Shown in pieces: positions 11,029 through 23,500 of a DNA stretch of 64,000 nt. Where the stretch lies: NCBI RefSeq assembly GCF_000204055.1, contig NW_006768779.1, forward strand, positions 462,350-526,349, given 5' to 3'. The first letter of the stretch is position 1. Every line of letters begins with the position of its first letter. The notes under the pieces are model-generated. The model saw only the letters and a list, made by a program, of their open reading frames with translations. It was not told the DNA's origin and did no database searches. Both the position numbers and the translations under genes were made by a program. This DNA is from Melampsora larici-populina 98AG31. Lineage: Eukaryota > Basidiomycota > Pucciniomycetes > Pucciniales > Melampsoraceae.

Positions 11029-12311
11029 ATGATGTCGAGTTCTTCAAGTTCTAACTCTGATGCCTCATCGATATCCTTTCGACCTGCAATAGAAATTCTC
11101 AAGGTCATCATCAAAGTCGGAACAGACTACCTAGCTTCAATAACCACCCATAAAAAACCCTGTAGAACATCCAAGCTTCGAGGAAATCAGTATACGCAGG
11201 AAATCCTCGAAGGCAGCGACGTTCGATTTCGAGAGTTATGTCGAATGGATAAGCTTGCCTTCAAGGGCTTGATGAAAGCTCTTGAAGGCAAGCTTTTTGT
11301 CCACCGCAAGAGGAGTGTATCAATTGAAGAACAAGTCATGATCTTTCTATATATTGTTGGCAACTCTGGTTCTAATCGAGTCGCTGGAGAGCGCTTTCAA
11401 CGGTCCGGTCACACCATCAGCAAATACTTTAATAACGTCTGCTACGCCATTGCCTCCCTTCAATCCATCTACATCGTTCAACCTACCGGAGGGGAGATAT
11501 GTCCTAGAGAAATTAGAAATAATCCTCGCTTCACACCTTACTTCGACAAATGTGTGGGTGCTATTGATGGCACCCACATTCCTTGCATTGTTCCTGCCAA
11601 TCGACATCCAGCCCATCGAAACCGAAAGGGATTACTCACCCAAAATGTCTTAGCAGGGTGTTCTTTTAACATGATGTTTACCTTTGTGTACGCTGGCTTA
11701 GAAGGGTCCCATGCGGATGCACGTGTCCTTCACCGAGCATTGGAAGAACGAAGATTTGTTGTTCCAACTGGTGAGTTGTTCTCAGAATGGAATGGTGATG
11801 CATATTGACCCGTTTGTTTGATTCAGATCGGTTCTATCTTGCGGACGCTGGATATGCCAATGTACCAGGATTTATGACACCATATCGATCTGTACGATAC
11901 CACCTCAAAGAATGGAAGAATTCTAATTTAACACCACAAAATGCCAAGGAACTCTACAATCACCGACATTCCGCACTACAAATTGTAATTGAACGTATCT
12001 TTGGCGTCTCAAAAATGAGATTTCCAATACTAGCTGTCATGCCATCTTACCCCTACAAGACTCAAGTGAGGATCGTGATGGCTTGCTGTGTCCTAAACAA
12101 TATCATCCGGATTGAATCAGGCGAGGATGAGTTTTACTATGAATACATGTTGAAGGAGCGTTTGGAGATGAGAATGGCAGGTGATGGCAAACCTGACTGG
12201 GTTGAGCCTAATCCTAATGAACGAACCCAGGCTTCTGAACATAGGGAACACCTTGCCGAGTGGATGTTCAGAGATTTTGTTGATGCACCAGTGGCGCGTA
12301 GGCAAGTGTAG
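11029..12311 (+). CDS. PIF/Harbinger DDE transposase (HARBI1-like)
   Basis: A 408-residue protein from two exons, 11029-11770 and 11827-12311, joined across a GT..AG intron in phase 1. The ATG at 11029 is chosen because the longer open frame starts with GTG. A serine-rich N-terminus is followed by RFRELCRMDKLAF and a helix-turn-helix-like block (IVGNSGSNRVAGERFQRSGH), then the DDE_Tnp_4 nuclease fold. The expected catalytic triad is present: D180 in GAIDGTHIP, D230 in SHADARVLH and E303 in IERIFG. Such proteins cut the element's inverted repeats and insert it at TWA sites, working with the Myb-like partner encoded convergently at 12497-14355. No stop or frameshift interrupts it, unlike the second copy at 38778. 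The family assignment is firm; current activity is inference. Confidence 0.93.
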
Positions 12312-12496
12312 ATCATTATTGTTGTGCTCTTATCATTGTATTCCTTACTTTTGTATCAAATTTAAAATGAAAATAAAACTGTTCAATTGCGTTAATACAT
12401 ATGTTTTGTTATATAACACGTGAGCGCTAAGATACAAAACATGAAATAGGTTAAATAAAAGAAATAAAAGAAAGAGATGAAGATACAATGAGATCA

Positions 12497-14355
12497 TCAG
12501 TCGCCTTCACCCCCCTCTTGAACCTCTTTGTACTCTTCTAATATGCCAGCTTCACTCTTCAACCAGTCCCACCTATAAGCTTTATGCATATGAAAGAAAA
12601 AGGAAGCAGTATCATCTTTTTTTAATTCATTAACTACTTGTATAATGTGTTGAGGTTTTAATTCCTTGCCACATTCCTTATTGAATATACTCATTGCTTC
12701 TTGTCGCATTGGGTGTTGGTCTGATTTAATTCTGGCAATAGCAAGCTTATCACTTTCATTCTTCTCCTCAAATCCCATAACTCTCTCAGCCGCTTGATTT
12801 ATTGAGTCAGCTACTAATTTTGGTCCTGTAGTACGTGAACGCTTGGCAGTTGAAGTCGAGGGTCCTGAATTGACTGGGCTCCTTTTGCTGCGTACGAATC
12901 GTCTTTCTGGAGTCTCGTCCTCGTCACTAGCACTGTCGTCGAGAGCACATTCAGCGGCTGTGAGACCATTGGCAGACACCCTGCTAGTTCTTGCTCTCTT
13001 GTTAAGGTGAATGAAACAAAAAAAAGATAAAAATAAAAAAGAATCAAACGATCTAAACGATTGAACAGGAAAAAAAAGAATAGAAAGAAAAGAAAAGAAA
13101 AGGAAGGTATCTTACACCACTCTTTTTCTTTTTTGAAGGAGGTGGCTTATGACGTTGTATTTCCTCAATGTCGGAATCCTTTGTTGGATCAGAGCTGTGA
13201 GATTCAGATCGATCTCCTTTTGAACCTTTTTCTGATGGGATATAACACAGTTGAAACAATAGATTAGTTAGTTCAGAGTAATGTAGATTGTATTCAGATG
13301 AGGCAATAGAATATACCTTCTTCATTCCCATCTGAATCATCGCTTTTCGGGGAGACGACTTTTTTCTTCTTGCTTTGAGTTCCAAAACCGTCATTACAAT
13401 TGGCTCGTAAGCTCTTCTCTGGCATGATTCGTGATGTGGCTTCATATGCTGGAAAACCACCTTTGCGGATTGGTTTTGCATCGTTGTTCCCTTCCTATCA
13501 TACAGACATCACCTCAATCAACTATGTATATATGTGAAGGTTGATTGAAATTGAGTTGCTGACCTTTTCGATCCAGTTAAACCACCATTCCTTATCAGCG
13601 TTGACCTCGCCAGTGACCGTGTCAGTTCCAGGAGCACCAGATGATCCAATGATCTTGTCAAAAGCCTTATAAGTCTTCTTTAACTATGTATAAAATGAAT
13701 CAAATAAAACCAATGAAGCAAGAGAAATGTGAGTACAAAGACCACAAACTCGATTTTGAAGAAAGAGAGGAGTAAGTGGATGATAAGAAAGACAAGTCGA
13801 TTTGGGCTTGAATCCTGTCAATCCCCAAATCGACCCAGATGTGGTTTTGAGCAGCCTGAATCCTGTCAGAGCTGCACCACTTGGAAAGGAAGGGTAGCCA
13901 GAAAAGGAAAGGAACAGATGAAGGTAAAGGTAAAGAACGATCCATACCTTCTGAATTCGATTTTTTAATCTGGACAAAGGTACCTTGACTTTGAATCTAT
14001 CGTTATAATTGGTCAATACCTGCGTCCAGCCTTCGTGCTTGAGGCCACCATCATTCCCTTTTCCTAAGTCGGTTTGATGTTTGAACTCGTCGATGAGATA
14101 TAAAGTTTCTTGTTGAGTCCATATAGCACCACCACCCTCCTCTTCTTCCTTATTATCATCTTCATCCTTACTACCTTCATCTTTGTTCTTGTCTTTGACT
14201 TTGATCGACTTGCCAAGAGAGGCTGGTTTTGATGTTGATTTCGATTTCGGTTTTGATTTTGGTTTTGATTTCAATTTCGATTTTGACTTCGATTTGTTTT
14301 CTTTTGCTCGCTCGATGACCACTTCATCGTCACTGCTATCTTCAGATCGAGGCAT
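12497..14355 (-). CDS. Myb/SANT-like protein of the Harbinger element
   Basis: Modelled as 440 residues from five exons: 14355-13948, 13683-13564, 13494-13317, 13231-13116 and 12997-12497, all with GT..AG junctions and consistent phases. The N-terminus is acidic, then has a K/S repeat (residues about 28-60). A Myb/SANT-like domain starts near W79 (WTQQETLYLIDEF) and runs to RLKNRIQK, followed by WWFNWIEK and RKGGFPAYEATSRIM, which are typical of Harbinger second proteins. The C-terminus ends in a helical region with YRWDWLKSEAG. Such partners bind subterminal motifs and bring the transposase to DNA or the nucleus. The layout and similar C-terminal W-motif recur in the second element (40455-41834). 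Confidence 0.85.
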
Positions 14356-14730
14356 TGAGTTTTGGTTGAGTTGAGTGGAATCCAGATGATGGTGATGGTG
14401 AAAGAAGTTTGTGATTTGTACGTTATAGTGGGACTTGTCACAAATTTCAGAAGACCCGTGCGATAGAAGGGGACTTGTCCGATTTTGGCCGATTTTGGAA
14501 AACAGGTTTGAATGAAAAGGGTCAAAAGAAATCACAGAACGTGATTTCTATGTAGAAGAATCGACTTGGACTGGATTCTTGAAATGTGATGAAAAATCGC
14601 ATTTTACAAGCATTCTGTAAGTTCTAGAATGCTTGTAAATAAGATATCAAACGCGTTTCACAGAATGTGATTTCTGCGCATTACAGAATGTGAAATTTCA
14701 ACAGAAATCGCTTAAGTGAACGCGGCCTAA

Positions 14731-14875
14731 GGGCACATTCACTTAAGGAATTTCTGACCAGAAATCACATTCTGTGAATGCTTTAACACCAAAATGAAAG
14801 ATGTACCACCAAATAGACACTTTAAATTTTACAGAATGTGATTTCTCACCAGAAATTGCTTATGTGAACACACCT
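14731..14875. mobile_element. Small Harbinger-type MITE abutting element 1
   Basis: About 145 bp. The left end is GGGCACATTCACTTAAGGAA and the right end reads inward as GGTGTGTTCACATAAGC, an imperfect inverted repeat. CAGAAATCACATTCTGT-type motifs near both ends match the subterminal motifs of element 1. The left TAA (14728-14730) is the same TAA that flanks element 1; the right flank is TTAA at 14875-14878. It is probably mobilised by a Harbinger transposase. Confidence 0.75.
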
Positions 14876-15142
14876 TAACTGCATATTGTCAGGAACTAGT
14901 TTCAAGCCAGATTGGAGTACAGTACAAACACAACAACAAAGATAGCTCCCACATAATGACAGCATAGCCAATGCCCCACCAAGGTAATTGAAGGATACAG
15001 TTTTTAACTTTGAGTATACCCCTTGATAACAGGTCTAACATGGTCAAAATGATGACAAAGTAAAAGGAGACAAAAATGAAAGGAAATTACTCAATTGGGC
15101 AACCCCTTCCCAAACCTTCAGGTCCACAAGGTAATCACTATT

Positions 15143-16135
15143 TCAAATGGAATCACTTTGCTCAACAATCTTGTCCCACTCACTTGGATCCAGGCCAATC
15201 TTCAATACCTTCAAAGTCCAAAAAGTCCTTTCAGCAAGTGTAACATCCCACATCCCAGTTTGTTTACTTTGTTCATTGAGCTGATCAACTTTTGTTTCCA
15301 TTGATCTTGCATAATTTTTATAGTATGGTAATGTGTACTTGACTGGTCCAATATCAGATTGTAAATACTCTGCTGATTCATCTGACATGAATGGAATCAA
15401 TTTGGGTCTCACAAATGAGAGAAAAGCTGTTCAAGAATTTCCAAAGAAATTAAGTTTCAAGTGATCAGTTTCATTTTGTGCCTATGGACTCCCGTAGAAA
15501 ATGCAAAGAAACTACAACATACCTGAAGCAGTTGCAGGACCAATACCTTTAAGCTTACACATCGTCTCAATAGCACCAGAAGTCAATGCATCTTCAACAC
15601 TCTTACAATCTATCAACTTCTTCACCGCTTCATCTATCACACTTGCTACTAGATCTTCAGAATTGCTATTTACAAGTGATGGCAACGTAGGTCGAAACTT
15701 TCCTCTTAGCAATTTCCATCGTAAAACAGTTTCAAGTTTGGTCTTTAAAGCCCATTCCGAATCTAATTCTTTGTCTTTATCGCTTGTTAGTTGAACATCG
15801 AGATCTAGTAGCTTTCGATCACCCTTCTGTTTTAAAAGTAGGGCCTGTTCATAAAAACTTGGGTCAGAGAGCTGTGTTAGGAGTTTGATAGAAACTTGAT
15901 GCTCTTCTGTCGAAGTCTTGATTGTTTGGGATTTTTTTGATGTCGAAGCTTTTAATTTCTTGCTGGGTAGATCACTTGTGGATGGTAATGCATTCAAATC
16001 AGGAGGTTCCTGATCCTTTGGATTTCTAGATCGTGAACGTGAGATACGATAGGTTGGTGGGGCCGGATTTTTCGAATGGTCTGCTGACTCAGAGTTTCCT
16101 TCGTCCGACTGCTTGAGTTTTCTTTTGGGAGGCAT
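15143..16135 (-). CDS. Helix-hairpin-helix protein, DNA-glycosylase-like
   Basis: A 298-residue protein from two exons, 16135-15523 and 15426-15143, with the intron in phase 1. I chose the start MPPKRKLKQSD at 16135 over a longer frame because it gives a nuclear-type basic N-terminus. Residues 1-90 are low complexity and charged (RSRSRNPK, SKKLKASTSKK). The conserved part begins around residue 90 and contains a helix-hairpin-helix motif at 196-204 (KGIGPATAS), followed after the intron by FVRPKLIPFMSDES and an internal aromatic block YTLPYYKNYA. This arrangement is seen in an uncharacterised eukaryotic family resembling HhH DNA glycosylases; I see no catalytic lysine assignment I would defend. 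Its start lies about 410 bp from that of the divergent CASP gene, so they may share a promoter. Confidence 0.8.
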
Positions 16136-16546
16136 CTTGAATGCAAAATGAATGTGAGTGGTTGGAGTCTGGCCTCTGGAGAGGCGATGTGCGATGAGAA
16201 AGTTTTCTTGGCGGCAGCCGTATTTACAAATGTCAAGATGTCCACAGCTCAGCCTCAAGGGCTAAAGCAGGGCCGGACTAGAGCTCCCGGGTAATGGAAG
16301 TATCCGACCCAAGTAGAATCGTCCGGGGAATTGTTGAATCCACATATTTCAATTCTTCAGACCTTCACTTCATCAGAGCATTCATCATCGCCTCCATCAT
16401 CAAGATCGTTCTCAAAGAATATCAAGAAAACTTCAATTTATCAGCTGGCTATACTATATCCCCAAACGCTCAATCTTCAAAGTGATATCAAGACTGCTGC
16501 ACAATCAAAAACCAAACATTGAGATTAGGTCTGACACCTGGCCAAG
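16136..16546. promoter_or_regulatory. Divergent intergenic region, probable bidirectional promoter
   Basis: About 410 bp separate the ATGs of the HhH gene (minus) and the CASP gene (plus). It must hold both 5' leaders and promoters. I see no clear TATA box. The inference rests on spacing only. Confidence 0.5.
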
Positions 16547-19424
16547 ATGACATCACCTCTGTCAGATGGCACTGGTTTCTCTCAAGCTTTAGCAATCTGG
16601 AGAGGCAAGCACCTTTCTTTCAATCTCAATCTGAATCTACGAAAGCTAATCCAGAAATGAAACCTTCATTTCGCAGATATCAATCTTACCACACTTCAAA
16701 AAACACTAGATGCATCAGGACTAGAGATAGTTGAAAATCAAAAGGATAGTTTAATGGGACGTAAAAAATTAGCAGAGCAAACTCGAGGTATGCTCAAACT
16801 ATCTTCGATCATTCTTATTGTACAATTTTTCAAACATCAGATTTGAAATTTACCGATGGGTGTGTCAATCTTAATGACCACTCAAACACAGTATGATATC
16901 TAATGATTATGATGATTATGAATTTTGGGATAGAATTTAAAAAGATTTCGGATGAGGAAAAAGTGGGAGCATTTAAAGGTCTTTTGAAGGGTAAGCCGTT
17001 TATTAGCTTCGTTAGAACTCTCATAACTGATCACATATTTTGCTTTCCTGATCCATCACTTTATGATTTCAATCAGCATATCAGTCTGAAATCGATGCAC
17101 TCACTAAGCGATCCAAAACATCCGAATCAGCCTTTCTGAACATTTACAAACTCTTGGCTGAGGCACCCGACCCATATCCCATACTGGACGCAGCTGTTGA
17201 CCAGACCGTTCGAGCAACAGAAGCTAAGCTACTAGAATCCGAACTAGCGAGAGCCAAACAGGAAATCAGTTCCCTAAAAACACAACTAGCTGAATCTGAA
17301 AAGGTTGATAAAGAATTACAAAAACAGGTAGAGAAGACAGAAAGATTAGAAAGTAAGATGGAAGAAATGGTCAAGACTCAAGTCTCAAGTAAAGAAGCAG
17401 AATTAACCGCAGTTTATGGTGAAAGGATACTCAATTTCCAACAACGAGAAAAGGATTTGTCTAAACAATTAGACCTCACCAAGCGACAATTAACAGACCT
17501 TCGAACAAGTGACGAATCGAATCAGGCTAAGATTCTAGATGATTTTTCACGACGAGAGTTTGAGACAGTCTCAAGACGTGTAGAGATCGAGATGGTCGAG
17601 GCTGACTTGGAACGTTCTCAAAGAAGAGTAGAAGAAGTTGAACGAAGGAATGAGAAACTTAGAGCTGAGATTGAAGTAGTTCGAAGTGGAAGTGAGGGAC
17701 AAGAGCGGTGGGTCAAGAAGTCATTGCACATCTGGTCTTTTTCAAAATGTTGGTTACTTTTGAGCTTACTCAGTTTATATGATGGATCTCAGAATTCGAT
17801 CACTGGAAAGTCAGATCACGGAACTTCAAACAGAAGCCACTAGATTGTTATCTACCTTGGAAACTCAAAAACAAATCATATCTCAAACTAAGGAAGAAAA
17901 AGTTCAACAAGAGACTGAGTTTACTAAACGTATTAAGAAGCTCGAAGACGAAATTTCGACCCTACGGACAAAGACAGCGCAATATGCTGACTATGATGAA
18001 ATTAAGCGAGAGTTAGAGATTATCAAAGTCAGTATTTTGAATTTGCTTATTATCAAAAGTCTAAAATTGAATTTGATCCTATCCTATATGTAGTTTGTTG
18101 AATTTGCTTCATTGGATCTTGAGGAGGAAGATGAAAACTTTGGTTATGGTGATTCAAGCCCTGGATCATCTTCATTTAATCTTTCTATCAAGATGCCAAA
18201 TCCAAATGCTGATAAAGCAAACAAACAAAAAACCAAATCCTTGGAAAACTTGCTCATGGGTAAGAACCGAAAATTACAGGACGATCTTACAACGCTGAGG
18301 GTCATGCATGATGAACTTTTAACCACCTCTCGTAAGAATGCTATTGAAGCTGATAACCTGAGAGAAGAATTGGAACAAACGAAGATATTGAATGATAAGT
18401 TGGAAAATGATCTGGTCAAGATTCAGACTTCGTCGAGCCAGCATAGACTCAACGGAGCTCATACCGGATCATCCTCATCTGCACTCAACTCACAGTCTAG
18501 AACTGATGTATTAGAAGGCCTCAACCTCGGCCTTAGACAAGACACCAAAGGATTTAATGTTGATGGCTCTACAACCGAATCAAGTCAAGATTCCAAAGGC
18601 AAATCTACCGCCGGCCCCACCACATCAGGAAATGACATGAAACTATCAGCTGAAACGTCGATCCTCCCGATCATCACCAGTCAACGTGATCGATTTCGAC
18701 AAAGAAACTCAGAACTCGAAGAAGAGTTAAGAAAACAATTTGACATTATCACCTCAACTAGAAATGAAATGAAAAGTTTACAATCCGATAATTTGAAATT
18801 ATATGAAAAAGTTAGATATTTACAAAGTTATAGAGATGATAGTGTTTCTGGATCGATCATCACTGGTCCATCTGGTTCTAGACTTACGAATAATACCTTA
18901 CCTAGTGCAGTAAGTAGAAAGGATGAAGAGTTGAGTAAGTATAGGGGGATTTATGAGGAACATATGAATCCATTTGAAAAATTCCGAGGAAGGGTTAGTT
19001 TTTTATCATTCTCCCCTTTCTTTGATCAATTCTCTTACTGATAATATGTATATATGTCTGGCCTTCCACATTTTAAACTTGGACTTGAATTCTTGAAATG
19101 TGATGAATTAGGAACGGATGGGTGCCCTACAAGCTCTAAATCCACTGGATAAGCTTGTACTACATGTTGCCAACTTTGTTCTAGGTAATCGAGTGGCCCG
19201 AAATATATTCCTACTATATGCTGTCATTCTTCATGTTTTAATCTTCATGAGTTTCAGTGAGACAGCCTTGACGTGAGTAGTATTAGCTCATCTTTTCTTG
19301 TATTTTTATTTTCTTAGATATTGATTCACGTGAATTTTTTTCTTGTAGGTCTGATCACTTGAGACAATGTGCAGCACCATCGGTAGTTGATATGCCACAA
19401 GTATCTGGGGATGTAGCTGGATGA
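16547..19424 (+). CDS. CASP/Coy1-type Golgi coiled-coil membrane protein
   Basis: A 742-residue protein from eight exons: 16547-16604, 16677-16787, 16934-16990, 17077-17707, 17793-18027, 18094-18993, 19112-19272 and 19349-19424; all phases agree. The N-terminus (FSQALAIWRDINLTTLQKTL, then QKDSLMGRKKLAEQTR, FKKISDEEK) and the C-terminal CASP domain (ILPIITSQRDRFRQRNSELE, MNPFEKFRGRERMGALQALN) match the family closely. Between them is long coiled coil. A single membrane anchor spans about 696-712 (IFLLYAVILHVLIFMSF) near the C-terminus. Family members are Golgi tail-anchored tethers acting in intra-Golgi transport. Intron 1 appears to use a GC donor (G|GCAAGC), which is needed to keep the frame. 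A 30-residue tail after the membrane segment includes SDHLRQC. Confidence 0.92.
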
Positions 19425-20511
19425 GTTTAGTATTTAAAGATCCTTGTAACGCATATACTTTCTTTATTCTTGGTGATAATCTATTCCATTTGTGTGATGT
19501 GGTGTATGTGAAGCGAAATGTTCAATTTTGACTTCCGGATTTTGACTTCAGATTCTCACAAGAGGTGATGACTCTGAGGTGATCAGGTCCACCTCGGAAT
19601 AAAAAGATGAACCAGACATCATACTTTATGAATGCACAAATCTATTTATTCCTTGATAAAAACAAAGTTCCAAAAAAGCTCAGACTCTCATCTTGTTCAT
19701 TCTAAATAGCCTCTAGAAGTTGAACCAACTCAAGAATCCAACTTCCCTCACCTTTTTTATATATATTTCTCATTTCTGAATCTCATATAAAAACTTGAGT
19801 ACATAAGGATAATTTTTTTAATTTATTTATTTCACTGAAAGTACTTGAGAAAAAAAGCCCTCTTAAAGGTAAGAAATAAGTAGTACTATGTATATCACAC
19901 AAACACACACACACACATAACACACACTCAACTTCTTTATATTTATATGTATATATATACCCAACAAAAAACAAAACGAAGAAACAAAAGAAACAAATTA
20001 CTAATTAAGTAAAAACAAAAAAACGAAAACAAAAAAGTTAATGATGCCCAAATTAAAAAAAAAAGTAAAGTGTGATTTTTTTTTTCTCAAATCTTTTTCT
20101 TCACACAAAAAAAGTAAAATGAAAGAAAAGTTTTGTGATTGAAAAGAAAAAAAGATAAAAGTTTTATAAAAGAAGAAGAAGAAGGAATATTCTATTTATA
20201 TTTATTTATACCATTTTTTTTCTTATCGAAAAAAAAATGTAAAAAAAAGATTTGATAAAGAATCGAATTACTACTTAAATTTGAATTTTTATAAACTCGA
20301 GAAATTCAAAAAAAAACCTCCCAACAAAGAATGATTGAATAATTCATATGTAGTAGGATAAGTTCAAAAGGAATAGTTGTAATAGTTGTAATAGTTGTGA
20401 TAGTGATACCAAATATCGAGTTTCCAAAATTTCAAAAAAAGCTGTTTCTGCCTTTCTTTCTTCCTCTGTTCTTGGTTCTTTGGTTCTTTAATTCGATTAT
20501 TTTTTGATCAA
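19425..20511. other. AT-rich convergent 3' interval
   Basis: The space between the 3' ends of CASP (plus) and MED14 (minus). It holds a CA microsatellite (about 19899-19927), many A/T homopolymers and purine runs such as AAAGAAGAAGAAGAAGGAA. No gene is seen; probably 3' UTRs and spacer. Confidence 0.5.
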
Positions 20512-23500
20512 TTAAAGTTGTTCAATCAATTTCAAATATTCATGCCAACAAGTATGAATCTTTCGACACGTGAATTTTAAAATTAAATCCTTTTCGAAAA
20601 ATTTAAATTCTTTTTGATCTTCTTCTTCAATCCTTAACTCATTTCCTTCTTCATCTAATGATTTATATTTCGAAAGAAATTCTTCGGTTTGAATCGTTTC
20701 ATTTAAAAATTTACTAATCACTTTTGAATGTAAATATTTATCTTGAAATCTTACTTGAATTTCAATCTATTATCATCGAGAGGTAACCACAAAGGGTGTG
20801 GGTAGAGATTTCATCAGTCTTCAAATCAATCAAAGACAAAAAATCCTCAGAAGAACATTAAACTTTACCTTTATCCCACTAAGTTTAATTCCTTTAGGAG
20901 GTGTAACACTAACGCGGATAGCAAAATTAGGATGAAGATAATCAAGTAAACCAGCTTTAAAACAAGTTTGAGTAGGTAACATTAATAATCCAATAGGTTG
21001 TGATGATGGATGTAATTTCAATGGTCCATATTTTCTCATCATCTTAATAGGAATTGGTAAGATTCTTCTGAATGGCACTTTAGTTGTATGTAATTGTTTA
21101 CAAATTGAATGAATAGCTGCTTGTACCCTGTAATTTTGAAAAAAATGACTTTGATCAGTACGTTGAAGGAGACTCAAACCAATCAAGATAAGATTGATGA
21201 AGAGTTTGTAATGACTTACATGGACTGGTGATGGATATATTTCAACTGACGACGCGAGAGAACGAATCTACAAAAACAAATGACCACAATAAGACTTCGA
21301 TCAGAACCTGATCAAAGTATGAAAATTAAAAACTACATACTTGTCATCAATCTGTGCCTTGATACCATCTTCATCTTCTTCTAATTCATTTTCGTCAAAT
21401 GTAGGTACAAGGATTTCAACATTATCTTGAACTGTTAAATTCCTTTTACCATCAACACTTCGAAGAAGTGACAATGAACATTGAAATCCAGTCTCTTTAA
21501 CCAAGATTGTCAAATAATAATCCGGAAATCCAGGTAGATCAAAGTAGGTGATCATAGGAAAGATATGATGATAGATTGGTGGTGGTACGTTTCGATTCAT
21601 TCCACGAGGTGAATGTATAATCAATTCACGCCATTGGACTGGCATATCACGAAAAGCTCGCAAACCCATCCGTATGCCTTTATCTTCGACTTGTTCCAAT
21701 AGAACCTGATTTGGATAGACAGGTTAAATGATTTGGATCTCTATATCATAATTTATCATTGACTCACTTGTGATTTCAGGTAGATCAAAAGGTTCTTCAT
21801 CCCTGGGGGATTTATATTGATCCTACGAGAACACGAGCTGTAGTCTGCCGAGACGAACTCCTTTTCACCAATCACCACCAAATCACCATCCATCTTGTCT
21901 TTAAAATCACTAATGCGGTCTACCAACACAGGCAAAATCTTGAATCGACCTGAATATTTATCAAGAGTGACCTTGATGACATGTCGACCATGCAATGCAA
22001 CTCGAATCGCTTTAACTTGAGGACATAATGGAGAGCTGGAAGGGATGTGAAACGCCTGGCGCGGAGTTGGGAAAGGCTCGAACTGAATCGGGGTCACTGA
22101 TGGGAAGTAAGGCAACAAAGGACTGAGGGATGGATGCCATTCCGGTGTTGGCATCGCAACCAGCTGAAGGTACGCCCGCCGTAGCATACAATCCATTTGT
22201 GCTCGTACTGCCTTTAAGATGATATGCTCTAGATCAAGCTCAGTATACTCGACCTCGAGCTCAAGTCCGCCCTTGCCGTCAGGTTTGAATAATATACCGT
22301 TGTTAGGTTCAATCAGTAGACTTTCCAAAATCTGGGGAGTAATCGTAGGTGGTTTATGGACAACCGGGGGTGGTATCCGTGTTTGGTTTGCTGTGGGAGG
22401 CGGGGGTGGCGGTGGGATTGACAGCTGAGATATTTCGAATGGAACCCAAACAACCTGTAGACGCTTGGTATAACTTGCACCGTGATCACCATCATCGTCT
22501 TCGTTGTCCGACTGCTTCTTCTCCATCAACGGATAGCCTTTCAGAAAATCACTGATCCGAGTCTTGGTCACACCCTGCTTTTCGGTTTTCCGCCTGATAG
22601 TAATTGAGCCCTGCGCAACGGGAGGAGGTTTCTTGGGACGTTGCTGACCAACACGCAACACGATTTTTGGTGGTGGTCTTGCGTAACTGTAGCAATGAAA
22701 AGAGATCAATACATGTCCAAAAGAGCTGATTGTCAGTCGCGATGATCAACGTACGACCAGTAATGTATTGTCAAACTACTTCTGTCAGGGGGCATGAACA
22801 GTCTGGTATGCGGACACCAGGCTGTCCTCTCTAGTTGAGATGCCTGGTAATGTAGAGATTCAAGTTGATAATTTAAGCTTAGTTCGCCTGTAGAAAGGAT
22901 ATAATGAGTAAGCCAAGATTGTGATACATTCGGAATGAGTGATAGTCCACGATGAGAGAGTATTGTTAAAAAGACGAACGCAAGAAAGCAAAGAGCCTCA
23001 TCAGTGGTCTTGCAGGCGGTTTGGGGTCAGGATCTGCCTGTGTTGGAAGACAACGGTGAGCCATGCCGTGATTGGCCGCTTCAATGATGTGTTGCTTGGC
23101 GTCTCCATATATTGTGGTCGGGAATTCTGTGCGTCAAGAAGAGTTGGGAAGGGATTAGGGACAAAGATAACTACACGCAAGTGGTAAACCAAAAATGCCT
23201 TTACCTCTACCGTGAGGGTTGAGAACCTTGAAGAGAAACTTGACGTGTAAAAGGTACCATATAGCGTCGGCTTGTCCTCCACTGAGAGTTGCACTACATT
23301 CAAACATATTTTTGACTCTAAATGTGACCCTGCCATTCGCTGATTGCGCGTATGGAGATGAAGAGTCGATCAATAAAATCTCCCACTCTTAACAGGACTG
23401 AGTCACTTACCAATGGTATAGGACCGAAATTCTTTTGGTAGCACTTCACGCGTGGCACCTAACCGAAACCGAATAGCATTGTCCAGATTGTGCATCAGTC

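Larger units (their letters stand above)
10772..14727. mobile_element. Complete PIF/Harbinger transposon (element 1)
   Basis: A 3956-bp element is bounded by an exact 18-bp inverted repeat, GGCCGCGTTCACTTAAGC, with TAA on each side (10769-10771 and 14728-14730), the 3-bp duplication typical of PIF/Harbinger. Subterminal sequences include further AGAAATC and ACAGAATGTGA motifs in both orientations, likely protein-binding sites. It carries the two standard genes in convergent order: a DDE transposase on plus (11029-12311) and a Myb/SANT-like protein on minus (12497-14355). Both reading frames look intact, so this copy may still be autonomous. Confidence 0.93.

Noticed and set aside
14183..14374. 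Plus-strand frame with D/F repeats
   Set aside because: Complement of the K/S-rich repeat in the Harbinger Myb/SANT-like protein.
22219..22555. Plus-strand open frames with glycine runs
   Set aside because: They are the complement of the proline-rich linker of MED14.
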